Part shown: positions 25,972 to 34,470 of the stretch, piece after piece
How the letters are laid out: each line of letters starts with the position of its first letter
How positions within the stretch are numbered: position 1 is the stretch's first letter
From: Planctomycetota bacterium
GTDB lineage: Bacteria > Planctomycetota > UBA1135 > GCA-002686595
DNA: 64,000 bases
Assembly: GCA_029259595.1 (NCBI GenBank)
Contig: JAJDEW010000105.1
Location: forward strand, 1 to 64,000
Direction of reading: 5' to 3'
Position numbers and translations under genes: made by a program
The notes under the pieces: model-generated
The model's database searches: none
What the model saw: the letters and a program-made list of their open reading frames with translations, nothing else
Told to the model about the DNA's origin: nothing

Positions 25972-26415
25972 ATGAGCCTTTCGGAACGACTCCAGACCGA
26001 CCTCAAAGCGGCCATGCGCGCAGGCGAAGCAACGCGCCGCGACGCGTTGCGCATGGCGATGGCCGCGCTGAAGAACCGGCGCATCGAAACAGGCGCAGAC
26101 CTGAGTGAAGCGGAGGAGCTCGCGATCCTCGGCAAGGAAGTGAAGAAGCGCCAAGACGCGGCCGAGCAGTTCACGCAAGCCGGACGCGAGGACTTGGCCA
26201 CCAAGGAGCGCGACGAGATCGAGGTGCTACACGTCTACCTGCCGAAGCAACTCACGTCCGACGAGGTCGAGGCGATCGTGAAGGCGGCCATCGACAAGCT
26301 CGGCCTGAGCTCGAAGAAGGACATGGGGCAAGTGATGAAGGCCGTGATGGCCGAGCACAAGGGCAAGGTCGACGGCAAGCTCGTCCAAGCGGCGGCCTCG
26401 AAGTTCCTGAGCTGA
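25972..26415 (+). CDS. GatB/YqeY domain protein
   Basis: A 147-residue YqeY-type protein, related to the C-terminal tail domain of the GatB amidotransferase subunit. Typical features: LQTDLKAAMRAGEATRRDALRMAMAA at the start, EVKKRQDAAEQFTQAGREDLA, LPKQLTSDEVEAIV and GQVMKAVMAEHKGKVDGK. A tRNA-related function is assumed for the family but not established. It starts 11 bases after the sigma-54 activator stop, so the two may share a transcript; a hairpin follows it. Confidence 0.9.
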   Translation: MSLSERLQTDLKAAMRAGEATRRDALRMAMAALKNRRIETGADLSEAEELAILGKEVKKRQDAAEQFTQAGREDLATKERDEIEVLHVYLPKQLTSDEVEAIVKAAIDKLGLSSKKDMGQVMKAVMAEHKGKVDGKLVQAAASKFLS

Positions 26416-26473
26416 AGCGGTCCGCCCTCGCTCGCGTCCGAGACCCGCGCCGAGGGACCTCCACCAAGCGAAA

Positions 26474-26505
26474 GGAGCGCCCCAGCCCGAAGGCCGAAGC
26501 GCTCC
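26474..26505. terminator. Hairpin between convergent genes, probable bidirectional terminator
   Basis: GGAGCGC at 26474-26480 pairs with GCGCTCC at 26499-26505, with an 18-base GC-rich loop. It sits between the stops of the convergent YqeY-type gene and the secreted protein. CTCTCTCCCTT follows on the plus strand, and a short T run (TTT) follows on the minus strand. Confidence 0.5.
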
Positions 26506-26525
26506 CTCTCTCCCTTGGCCAGAGT

Positions 26526-27647
26526 CTAGCGCAACTCGATGAGCGGTGTCAGGTCGTCCATCGAGAGCATCCCCGCAGAAGCGATGAACAGCGGCACGAT
26601 GTCGCCGTCGTCGGGACCATCGATGAGCACACCCTCGATGTCGATCGCGAGCATGACGCCCGCCTTGCCGGACACGACCAGCATGCCGTCGTTCGACGAC
26701 CGGATGCCATCGATCGAGCCGCCCAGCAGCGCCAACTCGCCCAGGCTCGCGAGGATCGACGCTCCATCGATGAAGTGGGCGGATCCGGGGGAGGTGATCT
26801 CGATGCCGGCCAGCGGGTCGAAGGCGACGACCTCGCCGTTGATGATGTTGGTCCCGAATAAGAGACCGGTGTAGGGGTCGTAGTCCAATTCGTCGGAACC
26901 GTCCGTGCCCGGACCGGGCGCCTCGACGAGTCCGGTCAGGTGCAGCCCGAAGCCCACCCCGTCCCAGACTCCGCCCGCGAGGCCGATGCTGACGAGGGCG
27001 CGATCGTCCGGCATGCCCGGGTCCTCGCAGAAAAACCACAGCCTGCCGCCGAAGATCTCGAGTCCCTCGAAGTTCACGAGCCCGTGGACGGCGCCGTCGT
27101 AGACCACCTCCTCGGGGCCGCCAACGAAGGGCTTGCGGATGATGCGGTCCGAGGACGTGGCTCCGAACCCGAACTGGTTCTCGGTGTAGTAGACGTGCGT
27201 GGGCGTGCTGAGGATGGACGAAGGCCAGGTCCCGGGCGTCGCCGGCGGAACGGCGATCGCGTCCGTGTCGGGAACGAAGTCGGGGAGCAGCCCGCCCGAC
27301 GGAATGTCGTAGGCGCTGATTTTCTTGTCCGGCGAACCGACGACGAGCGCCGGCCCCCCAGGGACGAAGTCGATTCCGTCGAGGTGGATGCCACGCGGGT
27401 CCACGATCGGAATGGAGATCTGGGCACTCCAGGGCACGCGCGGGTTGAAGACCACCTCGAAGACGACGTCCGCGCCCATGAACTCTCCGGTGATGAAGGT
27501 GACGTAACGCGAGACAGGCGCCACCGGGCCGCTGGCCCCTCCCAGCCCACGGGCGCGCCACCCGGTCTGGGCGGAGGTCGTGGACGAGAGCGAGACGGCG
27601 GACACGGCGAGGGCCAGTGCGAGGACGGTACGGACAGGGGACTTCAT
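26526..27647 (-). CDS. Secreted protein of unknown function, probably beta-propeller-like
   Basis: A 373-residue protein with a signal peptide (VLALALAVSAVSLSSTTSAQ). The mature part consists of repeated beta segments with Gly/Asp turns, for example GLLFGTNIINGEVVAFDP and DIPSGGLLPDFVPDTDAI, of the kind found in irregular beta propellers. No catalytic motif was identified. The family is not recognised; a surface or periplasmic role is likely from the signal peptide. The gene is divergent from murJ with a 255-base gap. Confidence 0.65.
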   Translation of the reverse strand: MKSPVRTVLALALAVSAVSLSSTTSAQTGWRARGLGGASGPVAPVSRYVTFITGEFMGADVVFEVVFNPRVPWSAQISIPIVDPRGIHLDGIDFVPGGPALVVGSPDKKISAYDIPSGGLLPDFVPDTDAIAVPPATPGTWPSSILSTPTHVYYTENQFGFGATSSDRIIRKPFVGGPEEVVYDGAVHGLVNFEGLEIFGGRLWFFCEDPGMPDDRALVSIGLAGGVWDGVGFGLHLTGLVEAPGPGTDGSDELDYDPYTGLLFGTNIINGEVVAFDPLAGIEITSPGSAHFIDGASILASLGELALLGGSIDGIRSSNDGMLVVSGKAGVMLAIDIEGVLIDGPDDGDIVPLFIASAGMLSMDDLTPLIELR

Positions 27648-27902
27648 GACGGGATCTCCACGGGCTGCGGGACGCTGCCGGGTCAGGGGGCCTGGGGCTC
27701 ACCGGGAGGCGAAACGAGCGTTCCCCGGCAAGGGGGACGAGCGGAGAGGCGTTCGCGGATGTGACGGCAATCCGCGACAAACCGCCGCGGGCCCGGGGCC
27801 GAGGCGGCGGTCCGCGTCTGCGCAAGGAACCGGTCTCCCACCCGCCACCCCCCACCCACCCAGGGGCAAGCGCCGGATCCAGACCCTCCCCGCCGCGCAC
27901 GG
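27648..27902. other. Divergent intergenic region upstream of murJ
   Basis: A 255-base very GC-rich gap between the secreted-protein gene and murJ, which should contain both promoters. It has a cytosine-dense patch with repeated CCACCC units near 27840-27865. I see no gene, no clear promoter core and no riboswitch consensus. Confidence 0.35.
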
Positions 27903-29687
27903 TTGCTGAAAATCCGGTCGGGAATCGGAAGACTGGCCGGCTTGGACCCGCTTCAACCGCCTCGCCCGAGCGCTCCGGGCTCGCCGCTTCCCGCGCCCGA
28001 GGGGGTTGCCGCGACGATCGTGAGCCGCCACGCCGGGCTGTTCGCACGGACGCTCCTGATCTCGGCCCTCACGCTCGTGAGCCGGCTGCTCGGTTTCGTG
28101 CGCGAGGTCGTGACGGGGATGATCTTCGGCGACGCTTCCGCCATTTCGGACGCCTTCTTCACGGCTTGGCGCGTTCCCAACCTGTTCCGACGGCTGTTCG
28201 GGGAGGGGGCCCTGTCGACCTCCCTGCAGACGGCGATCACCGAGGTGGACGGAGAGCGCGGGGACGCGGCCGGGCGCGCGTTGTTCCTCCAGACGCTGCG
28301 CACGACGGGCTGGATCCTGGCGCTCGTCACGCTCGCGGCGATGGCGGTGGTCTGGTTCCTGCCGGACCGCATGCCCCTCACGGACTGGGCCTGGCTAGGA
28401 GCGGATCCGGCACCGGTGCGCGACCTGACGCTGCGGCTCTTGCCCTTCGTGCTGCTCGTCTGCTTGGCGGCGCTCTGCGGCGGCGCGCTGCACGTGCGGG
28501 GGCACTACGCCATTCCGAACCTCGGGCCGGCGGTCATGAACGTGGTCTGGATCGCGGCGCTCTTCGTCGTGGGAGCGGGTTTCATGTGGGACGAGCCCGG
28601 ACCGGGGCCGGGCCTTGCGGAGCAGTGGCGGATGGCGCGCTTCGTGGCCTGGGGCGTGCTGCTCGGCGGCGTGATCCAGCTCGCGATGCACGTTCCCGCG
28701 CTCGCCGCCTTCGGGCTCCTGGGCGGCGAGCGGGTCGAGCCGCGGCGGGGCGACGTCTGGCTCGTCCTGCGCACGGCAGCCCCGCTCGCGCTCGGCGCGG
28801 CCGTCTACCAGGTCAACGTCATGATCGACGGCCTGATGGCGGAGGGTCTGCTCGCCGACGGAGGGCCGAGCGCGCTGTACTACGCCAACCGCATCCAGCA
28901 GTTTCCGCTCGCGCTGGTGGCCGTGGCGACGATCAACGCCGTCTTTCCGTCCCTGAAGGCCTTGGGGCACACCGGCGATCTGGCGGGTGTGCGGCGGCTG
29001 CACGACCGCTCGCAGGCCGGGATCCTCTTCTTGGGACTTCCCGCGGCGCTGGGGCTCTTCGCGCTGGCGGAGCCGGTGGCCTCGGTGCTCTTCGAGCACG
29101 GCAGCTACGGCTCGAACGGCGTCGCGCGGATCGCGTCCGCCCTGCAGGTTCTGGCGCTCGCGCTGCTTCCGGCCGGCGCGGTGGGTTTGCTCGGGCGGAC
29201 CTACGTGGCGCTCGGGGACCTCGCGACGCCGGTGCGCGTGTCGATCGTCGCGCTGGTCTCGAACATCGGGCTGAACTGGCTGTTCGTCGCGCGGCTCGGG
29301 CTCGACACCGAGGGTCTCGCCCTCGCGACCATGCTCTCGAGCTGGCTGAACCTGGCCCTCTTGTGGCCGGGCTTCGCACGCCGGACGCCGAGCGCTGGGG
29401 GCGGGGGGCTGAGCTTTCGCTCCCGCTTCGCGCGCATGCTTGCGGCGGCCCTCGTGGCGGCCGCCATGGCGCGCTTCGCGCACGCCGCCAGTGCCAGCCT
29501 CCTGGAGTCGTCCGACCCGTCTCGCTCGCCCCTGGCCCTGGTTGCGGCCGGACTGGCGGGCGTCGGGAGCTATCTCGCGCTGGCGCACTGGTTCGGTCTG
29601 CCCGAGTGGGTCGACGTCCGTGCTCGGATCGTGCGCAAGCTCGCTTCGCGCCCGCCGCGTCCGGGTCCCGGAGCCAATCCCGAATAG
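27903..29687 (+). CDS. murJ: Lipid II flippase MurJ
   Basis: MurJ moves lipid II, the peptidoglycan building block, across the inner membrane. The 594-residue protein has about 14 hydrophobic helices and the family opening LTLVSRLLGFVREV followed by AISDAFFTAWRVPNLFRRLFGEGALSTSL, whose Arg residues line the cavity. Later blocks such as YYANRIQQFPLALVAVA and RTYVALGDLATPVRVS also match. The opening codon at 27903 is TTG; a GTG at 28020 is an alternative and would remove a Pro-rich N-terminal tail. It has its own promoter region, and a hairpin lies about 85 bases after its stop. Confidence 0.9.
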   Translation: MLKIRSGIGRLAGLDPLQPPRPSAPGSPLPAPEGVAATIVSRHAGLFARTLLISALTLVSRLLGFVREVVTGMIFGDASAISDAFFTAWRVPNLFRRLFGEGALSTSLQTAITEVDGERGDAAGRALFLQTLRTTGWILALVTLAAMAVVWFLPDRMPLTDWAWLGADPAPVRDLTLRLLPFVLLVCLAALCGGALHVRGHYAIPNLGPAVMNVVWIAALFVVGAGFMWDEPGPGPGLAEQWRMARFVAWGVLLGGVIQLAMHVPALAAFGLLGGERVEPRRGDVWLVLRTAAPLALGAAVYQVNVMIDGLMAEGLLADGGPSALYYANRIQQFPLALVAVATINAVFPSLKALGHTGDLAGVRRLHDRSQAGILFLGLPAALGLFALAEPVASVLFEHGSYGSNGVARIASALQVLALALLPAGAVGLLGRTYVALGDLATPVRVSIVALVSNIGLNWLFVARLGLDTEGLALATMLSSWLNLALLWPGFARRTPSAGGGGLSFRSRFARMLAAALVAAAMARFAHAASASLLESSDPSRSPLALVAAGLAGVGSYLALAHWFGLPEWVDVRARIVRKLASRPPRPGPGANPE

Positions 29688-29773
29688 GGGGCTGGAGCGG
29701 GCCCCGCCCGGACCTTAGAAAGCTGCAATGTTCTGGGGCGGTGGCCGCTCGCTTCGGGGATCGGAAACGCTAC

Positions 29774-29794
29774 GCTCCTCAGGCTGCGAGGAGC
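29774..29794 (+). terminator. Hairpin after murJ, possible terminator
   Basis: GCTCCTC (29774-29780) pairs perfectly with GAGGAGC (29788-29794) around a 7-base loop, in the 220-base gap between murJ and the ribonucleotide reductase gene. No T run follows, so intrinsic termination is not assured. Confidence 0.4.
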
Positions 29795-29907
29795 CGCCCA
29801 GTCGAGGCTCGCTCGTTCGATCTAAAGCCTTGATCGCAAAGCTTTTGAGTCGATCCAGCAGCCTTCCAAGAGAGCGCGATCAGCCCTGATTCCGGGAGCG
29901 AACGTCC

Positions 29908-32454
29908 GTGAGCACGATTCCCTACACGAAGACCTCCATGAGCGCCGAGACCACCGAGACCACCTTCGGATCGAGCCCCTTGGCCGCTCTGGACGCGATC
30001 GATCCGCCGGAGTCCCTGTGCCAACCCGAGCTCACCGGCAACGCGGTGGCCGTGCTCGAACGGCGCTACCTCAAGAAGGACCCCGAGACCGGGGAGGTCG
30101 TCGAGACGCCCCGCCAGCTGTTCTGGCGGGTGGCGACGCACATCGCCAAGCCCGAGCTCACCTACGAGGGGGGCTCTCCGGAGCGCGCGTTCGCGATCGC
30201 CGCCGAGTACTACGAGCTGATGGCGCGGCGGCGCTTCATGCCGAACAGCCCGACGCTGATGAATGCCGGCCGTGAGATGGGCATGCTCTCGGCCTGCTTC
30301 GTCCTGCCGGTCGAGGATTCGATCGACGGAATCTTCAACTCGATCAAGGCGACCGCGCTGATCCAGAAGGCGGGCGGCGGCACCGGCTTCAGCTTCTCGC
30401 GCCTGCGCCCCAAGGGCGACCTCGTCCGTTCGTCGGGGGGCACCACGGAGGGTCCGCTCTCCTTCATTCAGGTCTTTTCGAAGGCGACCGACGCGATCCA
30501 GCAGGGCGCCTTCCGTCGTGGCGCCAACATGGGGATCCTGCGGGTCGACCACCCCGACGTGATCGAGTTCGTTTCCCTCAAGGACGACCTCGACAAGATC
30601 CAGAACTACAACGTCTCGGTCGCGATCACGAACCGCTTCCTGGACGAGCTGCGAACCGATCCGGACACGCTGCACCAGGTGTGCAACCCGCGCACCGGGG
30701 CCTGGCGCAAGCTCGCGAAGAAGGACGGCGAAGGCAACGAGACCGGCGCGTCCTGGACGGTGGGCGAGGTGTGGCAGCTCATCATCGAGCACGCCTGGCG
30801 CACGGGAGAGCCGGGCGTCGTTTTCATCGACCGCATCAACGAGAAGAACCCGATCAAGAACGTCGGTCTGATCGAGGCGACCAATCCCTGCGGCGAGCAG
30901 CCGCTGCACCCCTACGACTCGTGCAACCTCGGCTCGGTCAACCTGGGCGAGTTCGTGCGCGGTGAGGGCCAGGACGCGTCCTTCGACTGGGAGGAGTACC
31001 GCTCCGTCATCCACACGACGACGCGCTTCCTCGACAACGTCATCGATGCCAACCGCTACCCGTTGCCGCAGATCGACCAGATGTCGAAGACGACGCGTCG
31101 CATCGGCCTCGGCGTCATGGGCTTTGCGGATGCGCTCTACAAGCTGAACATCCCCTACAACTCGGAAGAGGGCTGTGAGTTCGGAGAAGAGGTGATGCGC
31201 GTCTTGAACGACGAGTCGCACCTCGCCAGCGAAGCCCTGGCCGAGGAGCGCGGCGTGTTCCCCGCCTGGGATGGTTCGGAGTGGCAGGCGCGCGGGCGTC
31301 GGCTGCGCAACTCCTACACGACGACGGTCGCGCCGACCGGGACGATCTCGATCATCGCCGGTTGCTCGGGCGGCATCGAGCCGATGTTCAGCCTGGCCTT
31401 CCTGCGTCAGGTCATGAAGGACACGCACGGCAACCCGACGGTCCTTCGCGAGGTCAACCACGTCTTCGAGCAGGTCTCGCGCCAGAAGGGCTTCTACTCG
31501 GACGAGATGATCGACCGCATCAGCGAGCGTGGCACCCTCCAGCACGAGGACGAAGTGCCCGAGTCGCTCAAGCACGTGTTCGTCACCGCGCACGACATCT
31601 CGCCTTACTGGCACATGCGCATGCAGGCCGCCTTCCAGCGCCACTGCGACTCTTCGATCTCGAAGACGATCAACTTCAAGCACGACGCCACGGTCGCCGA
31701 AGTCTCCGAGATCTACGACCTCGCCGTCGATCTCGACGTGAAGGGCGTCACGGTCTACCGCGACGGTTGCCGCGACGTTCAGCCGATGGCGCTGAAGCCG
31801 AGCCAGCACAAGGCGCCGGCAGCGACGGCAGGTGAGGCCTCTGCCATCGACCGGCTGACCGAGGACGAGGATCTGGTCGTCGTGCCGAGCGAACTCGTAC
31901 CGATTCGCCTGCCGGAGATCATGCCCTCGTTGCGCATCCGCCAGATGACGCCCTTCGGCAACATGCACGTGAAGGTCGCGGTCGATCCGGCCACGGAGAA
32001 GGAGCGCGAGGTCTTCGCCCAGCTCGGCAAGGGCGGTGACGTCGCGAACTCCGACCTCGAGGCCATCTGCCGGCTGCTCTCCCTCTGGCTGCGCGCCAAC
32101 GGCAGCCTCGAGTCGGCGCTCAAGCAGCTCTCGGGCATCGGCTCGAGCCTGACGGTGCCGACCAAGGACGGGCGCATCATGTCGCTCGCGGACGGCTTGG
32201 CGCGCGCGCTGCACCGCTATCTCGCGGCCAAGCAGGAGAACGGACTCGAGGCGCTGTTGCTCGGACGCGTCGATTCGGCCGAGCGCCCCCCGCAAGCACC
32301 GCCGGCGCACAAGCCCACGACCATGGCGGCCAGCGAACGCAACCCGTCGGAAGCCGCCTCCCGCTACAAGTTGAAGTGCCCGAGCTGCACGTCGACCCTC
32401 GCGTTCGAAGAGGGCTGCGTGAAGTGCTACGACTGCGGCTACAGCCAGTGCTGA
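29908..32454 (+). CDS. nrdJ: Adenosylcobalamin-dependent (class II) ribonucleotide reductase
   Basis: Class II ribonucleotide reductase reduces ribonucleotides to deoxyribonucleotides using a radical from adenosylcobalamin. The 848-residue protein has the family pattern: NSPTLMNAGREMGMLSACFV (active-site Cys), QKAGGGTGFSFSRLRP, RRGANMGILRVDHPD, then ATNPCGEQPLHPYDSCNLGS with the radical-site Cys, and a C-terminal zinc-type tail with CPSC and CVKCYDCG (about 825-848). No small radical subunit gene is adjacent, as expected for class II. The GTG at 29908 is preceded by GGGAG at nine bases. The preceding 220 bases show no cobalamin-riboswitch box. Confidence 0.93.
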   Translation: MSTIPYTKTSMSAETTETTFGSSPLAALDAIDPPESLCQPELTGNAVAVLERRYLKKDPETGEVVETPRQLFWRVATHIAKPELTYEGGSPERAFAIAAEYYELMARRRFMPNSPTLMNAGREMGMLSACFVLPVEDSIDGIFNSIKATALIQKAGGGTGFSFSRLRPKGDLVRSSGGTTEGPLSFIQVFSKATDAIQQGAFRRGANMGILRVDHPDVIEFVSLKDDLDKIQNYNVSVAITNRFLDELRTDPDTLHQVCNPRTGAWRKLAKKDGEGNETGASWTVGEVWQLIIEHAWRTGEPGVVFIDRINEKNPIKNVGLIEATNPCGEQPLHPYDSCNLGSVNLGEFVRGEGQDASFDWEEYRSVIHTTTRFLDNVIDANRYPLPQIDQMSKTTRRIGLGVMGFADALYKLNIPYNSEEGCEFGEEVMRVLNDESHLASEALAEERGVFPAWDGSEWQARGRRLRNSYTTTVAPTGTISIIAGCSGGIEPMFSLAFLRQVMKDTHGNPTVLREVNHVFEQVSRQKGFYSDEMIDRISERGTLQHEDEVPESLKHVFVTAHDISPYWHMRMQAAFQRHCDSSISKTINFKHDATVAEVSEIYDLAVDLDVKGVTVYRDGCRDVQPMALKPSQHKAPAATAGEASAIDRLTEDEDLVVVPSELVPIRLPEIMPSLRIRQMTPFGNMHVKVAVDPATEKEREVFAQLGKGGDVANSDLEAICRLLSLWLRANGSLESALKQLSGIGSSLTVPTKDGRIMSLADGLARALHRYLAAKQENGLEALLLGRVDSAERPPQAPPAHKPTTMAASERNPSEAASRYKLKCPSCTSTLAFEEGCVKCYDCGYSQC

Positions 32455-32461
32455 TCCGCTG

Positions 32462-32501
32462 AAAAAAAGCCGCCCGCACTCCCTTTTCGGGGTACGGGCG
32501 G
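32462..32501 (-). terminator. Rho-independent terminator
   Basis: CCGCCCG (32470-32476) pairs with CGGGCGG (32495-32501), and on the minus strand a run of seven T (32462-32468) follows the stem almost directly. This is a classic intrinsic terminator for the minus-strand lipocalin-like gene; on the plus strand the same stem may also stop transcription from nrdJ. Confidence 0.7.
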
Positions 32502-32652
32502 TACGCCTCCGTCTCCTCCTTCTCAGGCCGAGGCAAGAACGATCCTCCCACGGGTCCGCAGGTTCCCGCAAGCCGTCGAGGCCCGGATCGCGCGGCGGTC
32601 CGAAGATGTTTCAGCCGCCCGAGCCGCGGCCGGAAACGCTTTCCGGATCGGG

Positions 32653-33282
32653 CTAGAAGTCGCGGTCGATCTGGGGCTTCGAGCGCGTTCCGTCGAGGGC
32701 CTCGATGGCCGAACGTGGGAACTCGGTGCGGTTCATGCGGCTGTAGGACATCCAGCCGCCATCGGCGCGGTAGAGCGTGAGCAGGTCGTCCTTCAGCGAG
32801 AGCTTGTGCTCGCGGGCAAAGCTGTCGCTGTCGAAGGCGATGTTGCCGTCCGCCGAGTCGGCGGTGCAGGCCATCAACGAGGCCGTCTGCAGCTGTCCGA
32901 ACTCATCGATACGGTAGCGGTGCACGCCGGATTGCACGAAGAACTCGGCCGTGCTGCCCAGGAATCCGCGGCGGCGCTGGCGACCGTGCAGGGTGATCGA
33001 GACGTAGCCATCGGAGAACATCATGAAGCCGCGGACGTTCTCCTGCTTGACGACCGAAGCGCCCGAGCGGTACTCGAGCAACATCCACGATCCCTGGAGC
33101 CCTTCCTCGAGGCGCAGGGCCTCGCGATCGGCGAACGAGGCGAAAGGCGACGCGTCCCCGACGGGGCTGTCCTGACCGGGTTCCTGCGCGCCTTCGGGGT
33201 CCTGCCCCGTCGAGCCCGCCTGGAGGGACACGAGTGGCCAGGCCGCGACGAGGAGGAGGGGGATTCGGTGCAACTTGCGCAT
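32653..33282 (-). CDS. Secreted lipocalin-like protein
   Basis: A 209-residue protein with a signal peptide (IPLLLVAAWPLVSLQAGSTG) followed by a Glu/Pro linker. The domain starts with GSWMLLEYRSGASVV and RGFMMFSDGYVSITLHGR, which resembles the strand-turn pattern of lipocalin-like domains (start G-x-W, first strand, then G-x-x-x-F/Y-x-x-x-G-Y). Ligand and role are unknown. The ribosome-binding site AGGAG precedes the ATG at 33282; the longer frame upstream was discarded. A T-run terminator lies about 150 bases beyond its stop. Confidence 0.65.
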   Translation of the reverse strand: MRKLHRIPLLLVAAWPLVSLQAGSTGQDPEGAQEPGQDSPVGDASPFASFADREALRLEEGLQGSWMLLEYRSGASVVKQENVRGFMMFSDGYVSITLHGRQRRRGFLGSTAEFFVQSGVHRYRIDEFGQLQTASLMACTADSADGNIAFDSDSFAREHKLSLKDDLLTLYRADGGWMSYSRMNRTEFPRSAIEALDGTRSKPQIDRDF

Positions 33283-33502
33283 GGGTGTCTCCTGGCGGGA
33301 CCGCGATCGTCGAGCTTTCGGCCAACGCCGCCAAATACCGTAGCCCGTCGGGCCGGGGATGCCACGGGTGGCGTCGGGTCCGCTGGCCGGAGGGATCGTT
33401 CTTGGAACCGGGAGCGCGCCGCCGGGTCCCGGCTCGGATCCTGGGTCCCGTGCTGATCGAGCATCCCCGACGCCTCGCAAACCCGCTAACCTGTCGCGCC
33501 CG

Positions 33503-34420
33503 ATGGCAATCGACTCCTCTCCTGCCGGGCCTCTCTCCGAGGCGCACGCCCGGGCCGGGCGCGCCTTCGTGATCGGAATCGTGGGCAACGTCTCGCTCGC
33601 GATCGTGAAGCTCGTCGTCGGCTTCGCCGCGGGCTCGAGCGCGCTCATCGCGGACGGCTGGCACTCGTTGGCCGACATCCTGACGAACGGCGGGGCTTGG
33701 CTCGCCTTTCGACTCGCGCGCATCCCTCCCGACGACGATCACCACTACGGACACGGACCGCTCGAGTCACTCGCGGCCGCGCTGATCGGAGGGCTCCTGA
33801 TCGCGGGCGGCTTCGGGGTCATGTGGAACGTGTTCTCGTTCGAGCGCACGCTCGAAGAGGGGAGCCGCGGAGTGTGGGCGCTCTGGACGGCGGCCGTTTC
33901 GATCGTCTTGAACCTCTTTCTGGCCTGGATCTCGGTCCGCGCGGGCCGAGAGGCTGCGAGCCAGAGTCTCATGGCCCTCGCGCGCGACAACGCTTCGGAT
34001 GCGCTCGCGGGGGTGCTCGTCTTCATCGGGATCTTCGCGACCCGTGCCGGCATCGTCTGGGCGGATCCGCTGGCCGGCGTCCTGATCGGTCTCCTGATCG
34101 TCACCATGGGTCTGCGCTCCTTCAAGGAGGGCATCGAAGTCCTGGTCGGCAAGGTGCCCGACGAAGACCTCCGCGCGGCGATCACGGCCGCGGCCCTGGG
34201 TGTCGAAGGGGTGCGGGCGGTTCAGCGTGCGCGTATCCATCCGCTCGGCACGAGCCTGCGCGTGGACATGGAGATCAGCGTCGACGGAAGACTTACGGTC
34301 GAAGAGGGTCACGAGATCGCCCACGCCGCAGAAATCGCTGTCACGGCCGCCCATCCGCCCGTAGAGGAAGTCAGCGTGCACGTGAATCCTTGGACTCCGC
34401 CCGGGGTGCGCGCGGAGTGA
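33503..34420 (+). CDS. Cation diffusion facilitator (CDF) family transporter
   Basis: A 305-residue CDF-family transporter, which exports divalent metals such as Zn2+, Fe2+, Mn2+ or Co2+ by proton exchange. Six hydrophobic segments are seen, with the metal-site motif ADGWHSLAD in the second helix and DNASDALAG in the fifth. YGHGPLES is the family signature loop. A cytoplasmic C-terminal domain (about 220-305) has the ferredoxin-like fold of CDF proteins, with RIHPLGTSLRVDMEISVD and EEGHEIAHAAE. Metal specificity cannot be called. It lies 50 bases upstream of the dsbD-like selenoprotein gene. Confidence 0.9.
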   Translation: MAIDSSPAGPLSEAHARAGRAFVIGIVGNVSLAIVKLVVGFAAGSSALIADGWHSLADILTNGGAWLAFRLARIPPDDDHHYGHGPLESLAAALIGGLLIAGGFGVMWNVFSFERTLEEGSRGVWALWTAAVSIVLNLFLAWISVRAGREAASQSLMALARDNASDALAGVLVFIGIFATRAGIVWADPLAGVLIGLLIVTMGLRSFKEGIEVLVGKVPDEDLRAAITAAALGVEGVRAVQRARIHPLGTSLRVDMEISVDGRLTVEEGHEIAHAAEIAVTAAHPPVEEVSVHVNPWTPPGVRAE

Positions 34421-34470
34421 TACCCTCGTGGGTTCAGCCCATCACCCGGCGCCGCCGGACATTCTTCGCC

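Noticed and set aside
29688..29907. Cobalamin riboswitch before the B12-dependent ribonucleotide reductase
   Set aside because: No B12-box-like sequence or other conserved blocks of the element could be found in the gap.
29779..32571. A 930-codon minus-strand frame antisense to nrdJ
   Set aside because: Same reason: codon-bias shadow of a clearly identified ribonucleotide reductase, with low-complexity Arg/Asp/Leu composition.
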